A DNA stretch of 54,160 nucleotides from Scedosporium boydii (GCA_002221725.1 NJFT01000260.1:1-54160), one strand, 5' to 3'. Numbered from the stretch's first letter, positions 9,653-22,975 are shown. Numbers and translations are program-made. The notes: generated by a model not told the origin, from the letters alone.

Positions 9653-10247
9653 GCGGATATGTGATTGGGTCTCAGCGGTTATCACGAAACCACTTCATAG
9701 CTGGCTAGGCCGTTCTAAATATTGAGATGCACATTTGCGTCTGTTCCGCGACGATTATGACATCTGCTAAGTAGGCTATGGTTACTTAACACAACTTTAA
9801 TAGACTCAAAGTTTGCCAATATAGTTCTGCGACATGCCTCCACGACTGTTGCCGAGGGGATCCACGAGTGTTGCGATGATCTCGAGTACGACATCCGCCG
9901 GGAGAGCATCGACCCTGGCATGGGTTGTAGCCGTTAGCCTGACGTAGAGGAAGAAACTCATTGATTTGCGACTTTCTCCTCAAATAGTATCGGTCCAATG
10001 CGCTCAAGAGTATATACCGCATATGGGGCACCGTAAGAGCACCGAGCCCAAATCCCACAACAGGTCTCATTGTCGGGGGGGTGAAACTGTAGTCGAAGCG
10101 CTTATAATGTCCTGGCCTTTGTCTATTGGACCACGCACGTCCATGTCGCCGGAGCTCGGAGGAGGCTGCATAACATGCCGCCTAACTAGAGCTGGTTCCA
10201 TCCACTCTTCAGTTAGGTTTGCACTAGAGTGGCAAAGAGTTATATAC
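9653..10247. other. Intergenic, convergent, nothing recognised
   Basis: This lies between the 3' ends of the acyltransferase and the F-box gene. Short frames on both strands have no coding character. Confidence 0.6.
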
Positions 10248-13200
10248 CTAGGACGGTTTGTGCGAAACTATATCCCCGATTAGTAGCGTAGTCTTTAGAC
10301 CTGTTGCTATACACTTGCAAGATGTACACACCTCTAAAGCAGGACTTCCAACCAAGTTGATACCGAGACGCACGCGCATTCTTACAATAACCTCACCCGG
10401 GCCCAGTTTGACACACGTCATTTCGCCTTCACAGAGCCCGATATGCCTCCCGGCACCAGACCCGTACATAAAAATGAGGCCCGTCAAGTCTGTTGTATCA
10501 AAGAATACCGTTATCGACGATAAGGGCACCTCATTTCCACGAGAGTCGAAGTCGGTCCAAAGAAATCGTCGTAGATCGTGCACAGCTCGCGCATTAAGAT
10601 CCGATGTGCCATTAATAAATTTGAGGCCGGCGAGATGGGGCTTCCTTGGTCGTCGCAGAATTTGTATGTGATCCCAATGAGAGCCAAAACTCCATATGAT
10701 GCCATCCTACCACGGGTGCCATATTGGTATTAGTAGCAATAGAGTATTGCCGTCGAATTAACATCAACGTTCATTTGGGAGAGAGACTGGGGCTGGGACT
10801 TACAAGCTCCTCTAGGGGATTAACGAAATAGTCGAGTTCAAGACTGCAGTCAGTTTTACCACAAAGAACTCGCTTAACCGAACCCCTAAACGTTGATATC
10901 TCGATCCCCAGTACCTGTCCAATATTTTCATGCTTACTAGTTCTTAGGACGTTGCTATAATGAGCTAGAGCTTGGGTATACCATACTCTAATATGCACAA
11001 TATAGTCCCCCTTTTCAAGGTCAAGGGAGTCTACCTCTTGAAACCATTGTCCAATATATGAATCCTGTAGCGGGTCATCATACTGGAAGAAAAGGCCAGA
11101 CAAGGAATTAGATGGTCGTAAACGATCCCCGGCACCGGAAGAAAACCTAATCCGGCGAATGTGGCGTATTGTGGCGCTAGTGAAGCAGGCGCCTTGACGG
11201 ATCATATGCAGAGCGACGTCTAGATGCTCTTGTGAGATGGGGATGCTGCGGGATTGCAGTGACGGAGAAGATAGAACAGAAGACGGCGTTGCTGTCGGCT
11301 GGGTTATTGCTAAAGTCGTGTCTGGGATAGGGGCGGGGACTCGCGGACAAACTACGCCTATTGATGTCAACTCGTTGTCGAAATCCTAAATATGAAGACG
11401 AGTGTTAGGGCTAAGCGTATAATTCGCCAAGGTGATGAGATATGTAGTAATAAAGCAATGGCTTCAGAGACAATACCTCGATCTCGGCCAGTAAGGCTGT
11501 CAATGGCTTCTCTGAAGTAAACTGGAAAGTTGTAAAGGTTTCAAGATCCAAGGGCTGTTTCATCTCCCAAGACAGAACGGCGAAGGTACACTGTGATCCA
11601 GCATTTGTGGTAAACTGGGCGAAGGTGTCAGTCTGACTTAACCAGGTCGGTCCATATGTCGGGATTTCTCATACCTTGAACCCTCTAAGGTGCTTCTCTT
11701 TCTTGTATTCCGGGACCCAGCTAAGACCTTGTACTTCACTGATGCGCTCACCTAGCCTACCACATATTGAAAGCGACATCTCTATGCATGGCCTTCCACC
11801 GCTGTTGACTTTCGTAATGCTCCTTGGGCCATAGAAAACATCACTTCCATAATTATAAACAAACCCGAAACCAACGGGTTGAGCCGTGAATGGGCTAATC
11901 AGAGCGACAATTCGATTTAATTGGGTCAGTCTGTCGCCGGTTGGCCCACCGAAATCCATATTCAAACGAACAACTGAGCCCTGGCTATCAGGTACTACAG
12001 GAGTTCCTTCAGTGAATGGGTAGCGTAATTGCACGACACCCTCGTTGTCTTGGGGGCGTTCTGGCTTCCACAGGATTGCTTCTTGCTGCGGGATGCGGAC
12101 TCCCAAATCCCCGAAAGAACCGCAAAGCTCAACTTCGGAAGACTGACGAGGAGGGAGAATAAGTCCGAAGGACACGCATTTCCAGCCCTGTTTAAACTAG
12201 TGAGTTCACGAATATATGTGGTGAAGAGAAGGGAAGGAAAGGGGAAGTCCATACATCGAACGCCATCGTAAACCCAGAGATGCATTCGGATTCCTCAGTA
12301 AATGGCCTGGGGACTAGCTCGGCAACTGCCGCTTCCGGATTGGACATGACTGAACCACCGAGGAGTCTAGCTTCATCCCGTCCGCCGACGCTTATGCAAA
12401 ACTCGATTCCCACTATTCCGTCATCAATACTATACACTCTAACAGACTTAATAACTTCCCCTAGTCCCAAATGCATGTGTTCCTCCGATTTCGGTATGAC
12501 AAGGCCTGTGTGGCTTAACCCTGGCATATGGCTTTGCGATTGATCCCCATAGCCTCCGAGGCGGAACCCAGAAACATAGCGTCTGCAATTGAAGTTGATA
12601 AAAGAAACGAAGAGACGAAGAGGTGAGATATTTGGGAGGAATGGGAGGAAGATATGCTGGTTGGGATGAGAATATGGATGAGGCACATGGCTTCTCACAA
12701 AAGGGCCTCTCCTGTAACCCTCCGGAAGTGTAACATCTCCAGGGACACGATTAATTTCGATGGTTGGCGCCTCCAACAGAGGACCCAGAGACAGGCACAC
12801 ATCAGCCAGGCCATTCCAGATCCGCCGCTTATTCGACAATGTGGGGCTGCTGGAGAGGGAATGTCGAAGAAACGTGTACAGCCTGCGCCAGTCTATATTT
12901 GCCTCGGGAGCAGGCTGCCCTGCCAAGAAGAAGCCCATTTCAAAATCGGGGCTAAACCGGCTACGCCAGAACGACGGCGAGAGACACGGAGGACAAGACA
13001 CGTTGGCCACGACGCTGGACGCAAGGCGTAGGCTGCAGAGATCGGCAGAAGCCAACCAAGTGAAAAGAATATCGACGATCTCAACAGGAAGACGTCGGAA
13101 AGGGTCATATGTTAGGTGGAGGTATTCCCTCCTCAAATCTGACAACGTAGCAGAGGATGACATCTGAATAACCTCGGTTACATCTGCCATAGGATCATCG

Positions 13201-13736
13201 AGGAGAAAACGCCACTCAAGAGGAAGAAGTTGCTCATAGCCGCCCCTGGCATAGTCAAAACCGTCGCAAAATTGTAACGCGCCGCCATTGTCGTGTCGAG
13301 TTAGGAGCCCACCATTGCGGTCACGGGGAAAACAGCGTAGAAGATAGAAGAGAGCTACATGCAGGGGATCAAGTGGGTGGATCGCCGTGGTAGCGGCACT
13401 GGTAAGACGAGCTAGCAGAAAACACCAGCATGTTTCATGAAACAAAACAACGGATAATACGTTTGAGTATTGAAGGGAATATGTTTGGAGGGAATCTGGC
13501 TTGTCGATGTACGAGATCGAGGAACAGGAACTGGCTCGGAAACGGTATTCAGTAGTGAGGCCAACTCCAGATAAAGTCGGGACTTGACTACCTCTGGGGA
13601 TGGCAACTATATGAGGATGTATTTGTAAGTGACGGTATGGAGAAGAGATGCCGTTCAGGAGTTTTAATGCTTTACATACTGGCACGACTTTCGAATGTCC
13701 ACGGTAGCCTCTGCCGCGGCGGTGTGGGATCGTCAA
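10248..13736 (-). CDS. F-box protein, five exons (DUF7600-like C-terminal region)
   Basis: The likely role is a substrate adaptor of an SCF ubiquitin ligase. Exons on the minus strand are 13736-12255, 12187-11675, 11614-11477, 11385-10804 and 10706-10248. All four introns are phase 0 with GTATGG/GTATGA/GTATTG/GTAAGT donors and AG acceptors, giving about 1057 residues. The F-box is at roughly residues 213-250 (RRLPVEIVDILFTWLASADL, then CSLRLASSVVANV). A tryptophan-rich region follows, then a long beta-rich C-terminal region with repeated short segments such as GFGFVYNYGSDVFYGP and GLIFMYGSGAGRHIGL, which look like repeats of one fold. The ancestral family is a common Pezizomycotina F-box type; the DUF7600 name is from memory. 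The N-terminus is uncertain: a strong GTATGT donor near 13676 suggests an additional 5' intron, and the usual cysteine-rich start is not seen. Confidence 0.75.
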
Positions 13737-15032
13737 ATTGCGAGAGCAGAACTCCGCAGAGAGAACAGTAATGGCACCGCATTATTTGGGTGATCAAATT
13801 TTTCTACCTTCGGTAAGAGTCCACTTCATTTCCTTTCTGATTTGGGCAGAGCGGCTCTTCCTGAGGTCAATACGGGAGCTCTTGATTTGAAAGGAGGGAA
13901 GGTCGTCAATCAAAATTATTGCCTTAGGTTTAAGGCTAAATTATACCTGTAGTATCATCCAATCAAAGGAATCCATTTTTTGCCAAGAACTTATTTATAG
14001 AAATCAGCGAACATCATCAAGCTGCAAACCAGTATCATGCGATGCTCTAACACGGTAGCTACGTGCAGCCGTGCAGCAAGATACCCACCCTGCCTATTAT
14101 ATCTATGCATTCGGTGGCTTCAGCATCCATTCCTGTGATGTCGTTTCTGCCAAATCATCCGGCCTACAAGTGCTTGCCCTTTCGAGTAATCTTGATCTAG
14201 TCCTGGAGGCCGCCTCCAGGAGCTGGATATAACGTTTTCTGCTGAAGTAAAGAGTTCCCCTCTGAGGTTTTGTTCCAGTTTCGTAAATCTCAAACTTGAC
14301 GATGAGACGAGGCTTGGCAACGGACGAGTCATCTTCAACGCCTCCGGACGAAAGACGGAAAACGGAACGGACGAAGCCAATGCCTTTTCGTCCGACAAGG
14401 ACCGCGTTGTCGATTATTCTTTTCCCCTTGCTGACTGCGTGGCACTTTTCACAACCAGGATCCTTGGTTAGGAAGGGGTACGGAGTTCACGAGGCGTCGA
14501 CGTAAGCTTACGAGATTTTTCTGACTTGGCTAAATTGGCTTGGCCCGAGGCTGCGACATTTCTCAATTATCGCAGGAACTTCACTTCCAGCCATTGAGGC
14601 TCGGGCCTTTTGTTTATTGATGTCCAGGATGTGGAGTTGATTTACTCGACACGACCAGTACACTTCCCAACAGATCCATGGGCGGCTTAAGATCATAGGT
14701 TCAAAGAAATGAAAACAAAAAAAAAAGGGGGGGGGGGAGGGAAGGGGGGGAAACAATATAAAAGGCCAGAATACCCACGAGTGTTCCCTAAGTCCATTGG
14801 ATCCTATCGCCAGGGAATATTTCTCGCCTATACGCACTAGAGAAAACACAAGTCTTCGTACCGGTCCCTCGATAAACATAAACTTGAAATTTTCACTGGT
14901 GGGCATACCGCTTTAGCCTTTCAAACAGAATCTTGACTATAACACTCGTGGAAAATAGGTACTCGTACAGCAACCATTCACCATTATCTTCCTCCGAAAC
15001 ATCGTTATTGCCTTTGGCCTTACCCTTGGCCT
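13737..15032. other. Intergenic; A/G homopolymer tract; possible minus-strand coding remnant
   Basis: A long A run followed by a G run lies at about 14716-14750. A minus-strand frame at 14893-15177 has some coding character (EDNGEWLLYEYLFSTSVIVK) but no recognised family, and overlaps the remnant listed next. Nothing else is seen. Confidence 0.4.
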
Positions 15033-15473
15033 TCACCAAGCCCAGGGAATCCCAGTCGAGGATAGCGAGAGGGATTTGGTTGCTCTCAGCTCCGACGTCC
15101 TCCCCGATGGCTCCGCCCTGACGTTCTGGGGGTACCCGCCCTGACACATCCCTAGCCGTGCTCTGTATAAACGCCAATGCAGTATAACCGGTACCGAGTG
15201 CAACAGCACAACAGCCCCAGCGTCGATTCCTGCCAACATCTCATCTAGAGCCTTGTCAGAAGCTCAGGCGTTCTTCTTGGCGAAAGTCCACGGTCTATTT
15301 GTCCTAGTCAGAGCGGAAGCCAGTGCTGTATTAGCTGGTCCGAAGTCATACCCTGTCTGGAGCGGGGCGTGAGGGTTGGTGGCCGTTCGGGTTGTTAGCC
15401 GTCCCATCTGCGTCACTAAGTGCCTGTCGAACAGAGCTTCGGGATGTCGCTGAATTTGGGGGCCTGTGGCCAC
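15033..15473 (-). pseudogene. Unknown frame interrupted by one TGA
   Basis: A single minus-strand frame stays open for about 147 codons except for one TGA at about 15264-15266 (TFAKKNA, stop, ASDKALDEMLAGIDAGAVVLL). Coding-like sequence on both sides in the same frame suggests a nonsense change, for example CGA to TGA. The first part contains HPEALFDRHLVTQMGRLTTR. I do not recognise the family. An intron removing the stop is possible but no good splice pair was found. Confidence 0.3.
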
Positions 15474-18308
15474 GCCAGTCTTTGCAGAGCCTGGCGCTGG
15501 AAAAGGGCTATTCTATGTACTTAGTATCGTGGTAGAATAGGAAAGTAATAATGCCATGGCAGAAGTTTAAAATAAAGAAGACTAGATAGGACCTCTATCT
15601 ACGCCGCTACTTCTTAGGCCTCCCTTCGTAGGTGGCTCCTTCGTGTGTCTCATGTCCGCCTCAAGATCTCTCCGTTCTATGTGCTTACTTGGTGGTTCGA
15701 CGCTGAAGTTTAGAGCGACGTTTCTCTCTAGCATTCCTGCTACAGTATCGTTGACGCACTTTTCCCTATGAGTCCTCATGGGCTTAGTATTGAGCTCAGC
15801 GTTGAGTACATTGTTCGTCACAACCGCGATGATGATTCCTGAAGAAGACATAGGGAGTTCCACGCCATCTCAAAGGCCATCCATGCCCGCCGTGGCTTCA
15901 ATGTTGGCATGAGGGACTTAATGTGCGTCATTGACAGGACCATAAGCGGATCTCTCGCGGAGGTTGGAGCTTCGCAATCACTCCTGGGCCTCGTGAAACA
16001 GATAACCTAATGTAGCACGCCTATCCCAAGTAATCGGTGCAAACGAGGCTGCAGTAACCCCCGACACCCTTCCAAAGATAAGTAATCTATGAGTCCATTT
16101 AGTTGCAGGACAGTCTACCACAGCAGACACAAGATGCGACGAGGCGGTCTCCACCCAAAGTTCAACGGCGGCTTCTGGTATTGGCATGCTTGCTTTGGAG
16201 GTGGTCGAAGGAGGACCAAGACGATTATTGCCGGCCCCTTTAAGGAATATAGGACAAGATATAATGGATCAAATATTGCGATTGACTAACTCTATAGGTA
16301 ACGCCGTTTATATGGAGTCAACGTTAACCCAAACTCGTATGTCGCCCGATTGGTAAACTAGAACGAGGTGACCCCAGGCGAAGGCTCGGTCCAAAACCCT
16401 TGATAGGAATATCTTTCAAGGGCACTCTGGGACCCTCGTAGTCCTCCCGTGACAGTGGGCACTCTCTGCTGCACTATCCACTCTGATTGCATTATTTGCC
16501 ATGTCGGTGCCAGTGCGGAATGTTGTTCTCTTCCAGCGACTGCCTTGTGCTCGGCTGTCCACCTGTCACGCAGCCTGGCTCGCCACACGTGTGTCCAATT
16601 TCCAGCCCGTGTCACCACTCTGGATCTAATCTGCATCAGGTACCTCGGTACACAGGTATACTGAGTACAAAATTGGGGGCTGGACTGGACAGCCACGCGG
16701 ACAGCGTTGCAATGTAGACCCCTCTGCCGTGCATTAGATCGAAATCGCCCTGCCCACCAATTTATAAGCTGGCCAGGCATTCTCAGTACACTACTTCGTA
16801 AGTCCTGCAGCAACCCGATGTGCTGGATGATTTGGAGATCTCCTGCCTTCCTTTTTGCATTCTCAAATGTTTTCTAGAAGGGTGATCCCATTCGCCATTG
16901 GCTATGGTTCCAGCTTGTCCCGTCCTTAAACCTACATAAAAAGAAAGTCTGAGCTATTCCTCTCCCAATTGAAGCATCTTTGCCTCCAATTTGCCCAACA
17001 GAAGGATACCTTCCTCCCTTGCACTGAGGGGTATCGGAGAGATCCAGGTATTGAAGAATATGCAGGGAATGAAGAAGATCCAGGCAATGAAGAATGAAGA
17101 AGCCAGTGCTACTTCGTAAGAGGTACAGAACATGGTGTGGGCAAATGTATGGAGAATGCGGTTCCCTTCCCCTTTTGGGATGGTATATTGGGTAATAATC
17201 TCAGATGTTCCTTTAATATCTCAGTGCCCTGTTGGTTGTAATGTAGCGTTCCACTCCGTGCGGTAGGGATGTGCAATGCCGTCAAGGTTGTCCCGCTATG
17301 ATCAAATGCTACCACTGAATCCGACTGGATACCGTTGGGTCTGTATACGGAGCAGCTTGGCTGCCCTTGCCAACGTCGCGTGCAGGCGAGCGGTGGTGGG
17401 TGGTACGATAATGATGGTTTATTTGGGGATGTTAAGCCAGGTTGTTCTCGGTTTGAGAGGCAAGCTTTGGGTTGGTCTACTTCGTAGGTTCGCCCGGCGC
17501 ATCCGCTGGCTGGGCAATGCTGGTGGGGAAAGTTGGGGGGCCAAGAAATCCAAGATCCCTGAATCCATCCAATTTCGAATCTTGTTTTGGGCCGTTATCC
17601 GAGTCCCGAATATTTTCTCCACTGATTTACAAAATGCTCGTAATCCGGGCTAGTGTTATTCCCTGCTCGCCGGGGAAGCAAAAGTAACCTTAGTGGGCCG
17701 CCCAGGAATTAGGCCTGTGCGATGGAATGGTAAGAGTAAACCACCACCCTTACCCGGCTGCTACAAAGTAGTGTAAACTACGAAGTACAACGCAGTGCAC
17801 ACCAGGCCTAAAATTGCTCCAGGCCTGGGCGAAGCTAGTCGTGCTCTGGCTTAGTGGTAAAATAGTGCGAATGGCCTAAATTTCACAACGCCAAACGCGG
17901 CCATGGGTGGATGGGTAAACCTCGACATTGCTTGCCCCCAATATTGAGGCACAGCCATTCTGGGGATGGAAGGTATTGGCCCGGATACGGCCAGCTGGGG
18001 GCAAAAGTACAGTGGGCTCTATTAGAATCCTGCATACCTCCTCATCTAATCCCCCTGTCTCCCTGGCTCTGGACACTGGGATTAATGCAGCTCAGGCCCG
18101 CGTAAAATTAACACGCAGAAATACTACCTGGCATGGTACGAGGAGGGAGGAAGGAAAGTTCCGTGGAGAGCGGAACGTTTTTATTCTCTCATAAATATCG
18201 ACCACCAGCCCCCCAATTGTATGCTTCGTGGTCGTCAATCGCTGGTCCCTGAGGCTTCGAAGGAGCGTTTCTTTTCCACCTCGCGAGTAACCAAACAATT
18301 GGGTCAAG
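15474..18308. other. Gene-poor stretch with TACTTCGTA motifs
   Basis: No supported gene. Minus-strand frames at 15582-15863 and 15978-16187 and both-strand frames at 16358-16813 are short and unrecognised. Four copies of the 9-base near-palindrome lie here. ATAAATA at 18191-18197 is 112 bases before the next gene and is a plausible TATA box. Confidence 0.5.
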
Positions 18309-20877
18309 ATGAAAGTAACCACTGCCACTGCCTTGGTTGCCTGGGCGGCAACGGCCCTAGCCTACCCCCAGGTCCCCTCAGCGCTGAGAGGCAGCTGCCC
18401 AGGCCTCGAGGACATTCGGGCGCTCGGGAGGAAGCTCTCATCGACAGCTCATATCTACTTCCCCGGTTCCGATGAGTTCGTCCTAGCATCAAAACGCTGG
18501 TCGCAACTCGGAGCTCCCAAGGTTGATATCGTCGTGGTCCCGGGGACGGAGAGGGATGTTTCCGAGACGGTGAGTTCCCCAGTCAAATGCAATGCAACAG
18601 CTCCGCGTGCTCTCCCTCCCCACGCCGACGAATTACCTTGCTAATTAATACCCTATGCAGGTAATCTTCGCAAATAAGCGAAATGTCCCGTTCCTGGCGT
18701 TCAACACCGCCCACGGCGCCATCACTACTCTCGGCCAGATGACCCATGGCATCGAAATCTGGCTGAACCAATTGAGTGGTGTCCAGATTTCCAGCGATGG
18801 AAAAACGGCTAAGATCGCCGGTGGCACCCGATCCAAGGAGCTCATCGACGCGCTCTGGGCAAATGGAAAACAGGCAGGTGAGTTCTCCAGGTACTTTTGT
18901 CCCGGAATTATCGTTAGGGCTGGCCCACTAAGTTTGAAAATCATCCTCTAGTGACTGGAACCTGTGAATGTGTTAGCTACATGGGGCCCGCACTCGGTGG
19001 TGGCCACGGGTGGCTTCAGGGACACCACGGTCTCATCGCCGATCAGTTCGTTTCCGTGAACATCGTTCTGGCAGATGGAACCCTCAAGACAATCAATGCG
19101 AACTCTGATCTCTGGTGGGCTATCAAGGGCGCCGGCCATAACTTTGGCATCGTAACATCTGCCACTGTCAAGATTTTCGACATCGAGCATACCAATTGGG
19201 CTGTTGAGACTTTCATCTTCAGCGGTGATAAGGTAGAGGAGGTCTACCAAGCCGCCAATGACCACCTCCTCAAGAATGGCACCCAACCTGTCGGTGTCAT
19301 TAACTGGTCGTACTGGCTCAACAACCCTGATGCTGACACTGAGAAGGTAAGTAACTAATCTTGTCTCTCTCTTATAATGATCGAAAATTTATATTAACAT
19401 GCTGTTCTTCTTTAGCCCATCATCCTGTTCTGGGTCATTCAGGAAGGAGTAACTACTGTCGACCCCGTCTACACACAACCATTCTACAACATTGGGCCGA
19501 TCGTTGCGGAACCAACCAGTGGAACTTACCGCGACGTGTCTACCTGGACTGGGATCTCCCTCGATTCTGCACCCTGCCAAAAGGCCGGCTTCGCCAATCC
19601 TCGCTTCCCCTTGTACCTCAAGTCATATAACATCTCTGCCCAGAGGCAAGCCTACGACCTCTTCGCATCCTCAATTGGTGGATTCGGATCCGGCCCCTTC
19701 TCCAACTCCCTCTTCATGTTCGAGGGCTACTCCATGCAGGGCGTACAAGCTATCAACAGCCAGTCATCCGCCTTCGCTTTCCGACAGGATAACCTTCTCA
19801 CCGCCCCACTCATTACCTACCAGCCAGCCGGGCCACAGCTTGACGCGCAGGCGGCAGCCCTCGGTTCGCAGCTTCGCCAAATTCTCTTCGAGGCCAGTGG
19901 CCAAGACGTCATGCACACATACGTCAACTACGCCTACGGCAATGAGAACCCGGCGAAGTGGTATGGTAGCGAGGCATGGCGCCAGAATCGCTTGAAGCAG
20001 CTGAAGAATAAGTACGATCCCAAGCGCAAGTTCAGCTTCTACGGCCCCATTGCCTAAATTCTGCAAGTAAACCCTCGCCGCAACTGTGCAGTGGTGGGAG
20101 TTAGATGGCTGGGGTGGGCGTGTCCAGCTTAATATGATCTCGGCGCAATGGAACCTCCTTTCGTGGCACTCAATAGATTCTCATTCGCCTGTTAGGCTCT
20201 TAGTAATCCCCACTAATGATAAGGGGGCATAATGAACCTTGTCATAACCCGTGAACATCGTGATAAATCGCTCACGCAGACTCTGCATGCCGCCCGCATT
20301 TCAAGAAACAGCCTCTCAGTGACCCCCACAACATAAATAAGCACTAGGACCAGTCTTGCCCAGGCCAGACCAGCGCACCGACCGGGATCTCCCTTTTACG
20401 GAACCTGCGGCCGAGTTCAGGGGCAGGTCTGCCCCGTCCAAGCTAAACCGAGATAGTTTAGTATTTCATAGTGGTGGATTGGACGTTGCTCTCCCACCTT
20501 CCAAGTTGTCCCAAGAGAGCAGGGATTCAAATAACACTATGACAGGATTAGATTAGCGTTGGGCCTCGAAGGGGAAGACCCTTGATCTTCGACCACAATC
20601 CTTCATGATCTTAAATGTTAGCGTGAAGCCACCTTATTAAACCCTGCAAACACCCTTGCCTACGCCAATACTCGGACCAGTATCAAGGAGTCCGGAATCA
20701 AACTAAAAGTCTCCTCGTTGCAGCGGCGACGTCCACGGCGCAAGAGTAAGCAGCAAGGAACGTACACTACGAAGTACAATGCACTCCTTCGTACTTCGTC
20801 GCTGTTGTGCATGGCTGCGATCTATCCACATGGGTACTTCTTGATGTTACCTCCCAAAAATCTACTAGTACGAAGTA
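16792..20877. repeat. Cluster of TACTTCGTA / TACGAAGTA near-palindromes
   Basis: Exact copies lie at 16792-16800, 17110-17118, 17478-17486, 17779-17787, 20768-20776 and 20869-20877. A partial copy (GTACTTCGT) is at 20791-20799. The six copies fall on both sides of, but not inside, the oxidoreductase gene at 18309-20057. Three more exact copies lie at 35916, 41410 and 50525. Confidence 0.85.
18309..20057 (+). CDS. Secreted FAD-linked oxidoreductase (berberine-bridge type)
   Basis: This is a flavoprotein oxidase of the FAD_binding_4 plus BBE architecture, acting outside the cell or in the secretory path. Four exons (18309-18569, 18661-18877, 18952-19346, 19416-20057) give 504 residues with consistent phases. 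The signal peptide is MKVTTATALVAWAATALA. FAD-domain motifs follow: VVVPGTERDV, FLAFNTAHGAITTLG (His105), then TGTCECVSYMG and PALGGGHGWLQGHHG. By analogy with bicovalent relatives, His105 and Cys164 may both bind FAD; this is inference. The C-terminal BBE segment ends KYDPKRKFSFYGPIA. Related fungal enzymes oxidise sugars, alcohols or secondary-metabolite intermediates, and nothing here fixes the substrate. TATA-like ATAAATA is at 18191. Confidence 0.9.
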
Positions 20878-21404
20878 CAGCGGTCACCTCGACCATCAGC
20901 GTCCCATCATCCACCTTATTATAGTTTTTGTCCACCTTGGTCCTGTGATACGACCGAACGGAGTGATGAACTGCCACGCCCTTCGTACTGAATACTGTCA
21001 AGCCGATGTTACACCGGGTCGGTTTTCTTCATGGAATCGGGGACTTCCGGCAGGCACCTCATGATGGTACCTTGCCTGCATAATCGTTGAAGAGATGCAG
21101 GTGAGTATTATACCCTTGTCGAATTGTGGCTTACACCGCGCTTCGTAATTCGTAGGAATTGAAAATCGTATCAGGGGAAGTGGTTCCGATTATGCACCTC
21201 CCAGGGAGGCGGTTTCAGCAACTAGCCCTAGTGTGCAGCAAAGCTTTCATCGACATGTGTTTCCTCCTCAGGACCGAGACTCAATATAAATTTATACAAA
21301 TGGGGAGCCGGCCTGGCTCCTCTTCCAGTGGATCATTCTCTCCGCCTTGTTTGCTCGAATTATTGTCACCGAATAGATGCTTCGGAAGCTTACCGGTCTC
21401 GCTG
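20058..21404. other. Intergenic with two TACGAAGTA copies
   Basis: No gene recognised. It holds motif copies at 20768 and 20869. The palindromic TATA element of the next gene is listed separately. Confidence 0.6.
21285..21296 (+). promoter_or_regulatory. Palindromic TATA element
   Basis: TATAAATTTATA lies 109 bases before the ATG at 21405 and is the likely core promoter of the membrane protein gene. Confidence 0.5.
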
Positions 21405-22975
21405 ATGTCGACCACACCCGAGGAAGCAGAGGCCGCAGCTGCCGCCGCCGCCGCCGCTGCAAGGTCCTTCAACATTGAATTATGGACGCTCTACGCTGTT
21501 GGAATCTGCGCGACGGCCCTTAGAACCTATGCGCGAGTGAGGGCAGTGGGGATCAAATCCTTCCAAGCCGATGATTACCTTGTTTGGGTTGGCGCTGTTA
21601 GTGGTTCCCTGCTATGTCGATCATGACTCCTCCAGCCTTAATTATCGCTAACCTTATTGCCATGGACCGTAGATCGTCTATTCCATTCAGTCAGCGCTCG
21701 CCTACAACGTCGGCCATCTAGCTCATGGCCTAGCAAACAACGGGATGACGGACGCCGAACGAGCTGCACTATCGCCCAACGATCCCGAATATGAAATGAG
21801 GTCAGGCTTCGTCTCGATTTAATTGTCCAATGTCGGAGATGCACAATACCAACTCGGGATTTTTATCATAGGGTCATCGGGTCGAAGATTCAAGTCGCTG
21901 GATGGACCACTTATTCGGCACTACTTTGGTCACTCAAGATGGCCATGTTGGTGTTTTATATCCGACTGACGGTACGACCGATCCTTGCCTGCGCGCGCCG
22001 ACTCCCTCGCCACTCTCAAATGGTATCTAACATGTCTTACAGCAAGGTCTTGGCCGGCGTTTTAAAAATCGCATCACCGTTGGATTCGCTCTCGTCATTG
22101 GAACTTTTCTTGCATCCATTTTAACGGTTTTCATTGGGTGCCGACCGTTCAACAAATACTGGCAGATCAACCCAGACCCGGGCAGTAAGGTCCTCTTGAA
22201 CGCAATTGGCTTGTTTAACTCACACCCCTAACCAATCTCTTGTGTGGAATTTCCAGATGTCTGCCAGGCCGCCATCTCTAGACCCATCATCTGGGTTTCC
22301 TTCGCTTCCAACGTCTTGACTGATATCTATCTTATCCTGATTCCGCTTCCCATGCTCTGGCAATCGACCCTAAAACCCCTCAAGAAGATTGCGTCGACCA
22401 TCGTGCTCGGTGCTGGAATATTCGTCCTCGTCTGCGCTACTCTTAAGAGCGTCTTCGTCCTGGTGGTGAGTCAAGGCGTTTCCGTTAACTCCAGCAGTAC
22501 GATGTCATGGACCTAACCACTTCTATTCTCCCGCTAGGACCCTATCAACGGCGCACAGCTTGCCGGTTCCTGGGGTACCAAAGAGGCCTTCGTCGCAGTG
22601 ATTACGACCAATTTACCAATGATCTTCCCGCTGCTTCGGTCCTGGTTCAACCCCATATTCGGAAGTACGACGCGCTCGACCCCGAAAAATTACCCACTCC
22701 ATTCCCCCTTCCAAACCATCGGAGGCACCGGTGGCGATTCCCGGTCCCGTCGAGGACCCCGCAGTACAAATCCAATCACGGCGAACATGACGTTCAGCGA
22801 GAGCGAGGAGCGAATGGTAGAAGAGGGCAACATGTACAGCATGAAGGTGTTTTCCGAAACACCCAGGTCCGACACACGTCCCTCAAAAGGTATTGTGGTT
22901 ATGAATGAAGTTCAGGTTGTTCGGGAGGATAGGAGTCCCGACAGGAGTCACTCAACGAAACCGCCGTCCTATTGA
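21405..22975 (+). CDS. Fungal rhodopsin-like (SAT4/PTH11-type) membrane protein
   Basis: This is a complete seven-helix membrane protein of the same family as the truncated gene at the left edge; ligand or substrate unknown. Six exons (21405-21596, 21673-21800, 21872-21971, 22043-22184, 22257-22465, 22538-22975) keep phase throughout and give 402 residues. The N-terminus has an alanine run (EEAEAAAAAAAAAARS) before helix 1. Family hallmarks are DDYLVWVG, ALLWSLKMAMLVFYIRL, CRPFNKYWQINPDPG, DIYLILIPLPMLW, and NLPMIFPLLRSWFNP. The intron after NPDPG is at the conserved place. The last 90 or so residues are a polar cytoplasmic tail. Donors at introns 1 and 2 are slightly unusual (GTTAGT, GTCAGG). 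Confidence 0.9.

Noticed and set aside
12280..13167. Plus-strand open frames of up to 135 codons
   Set aside because: They lie antisense to the first exon of the F-box gene and mirror its codons.
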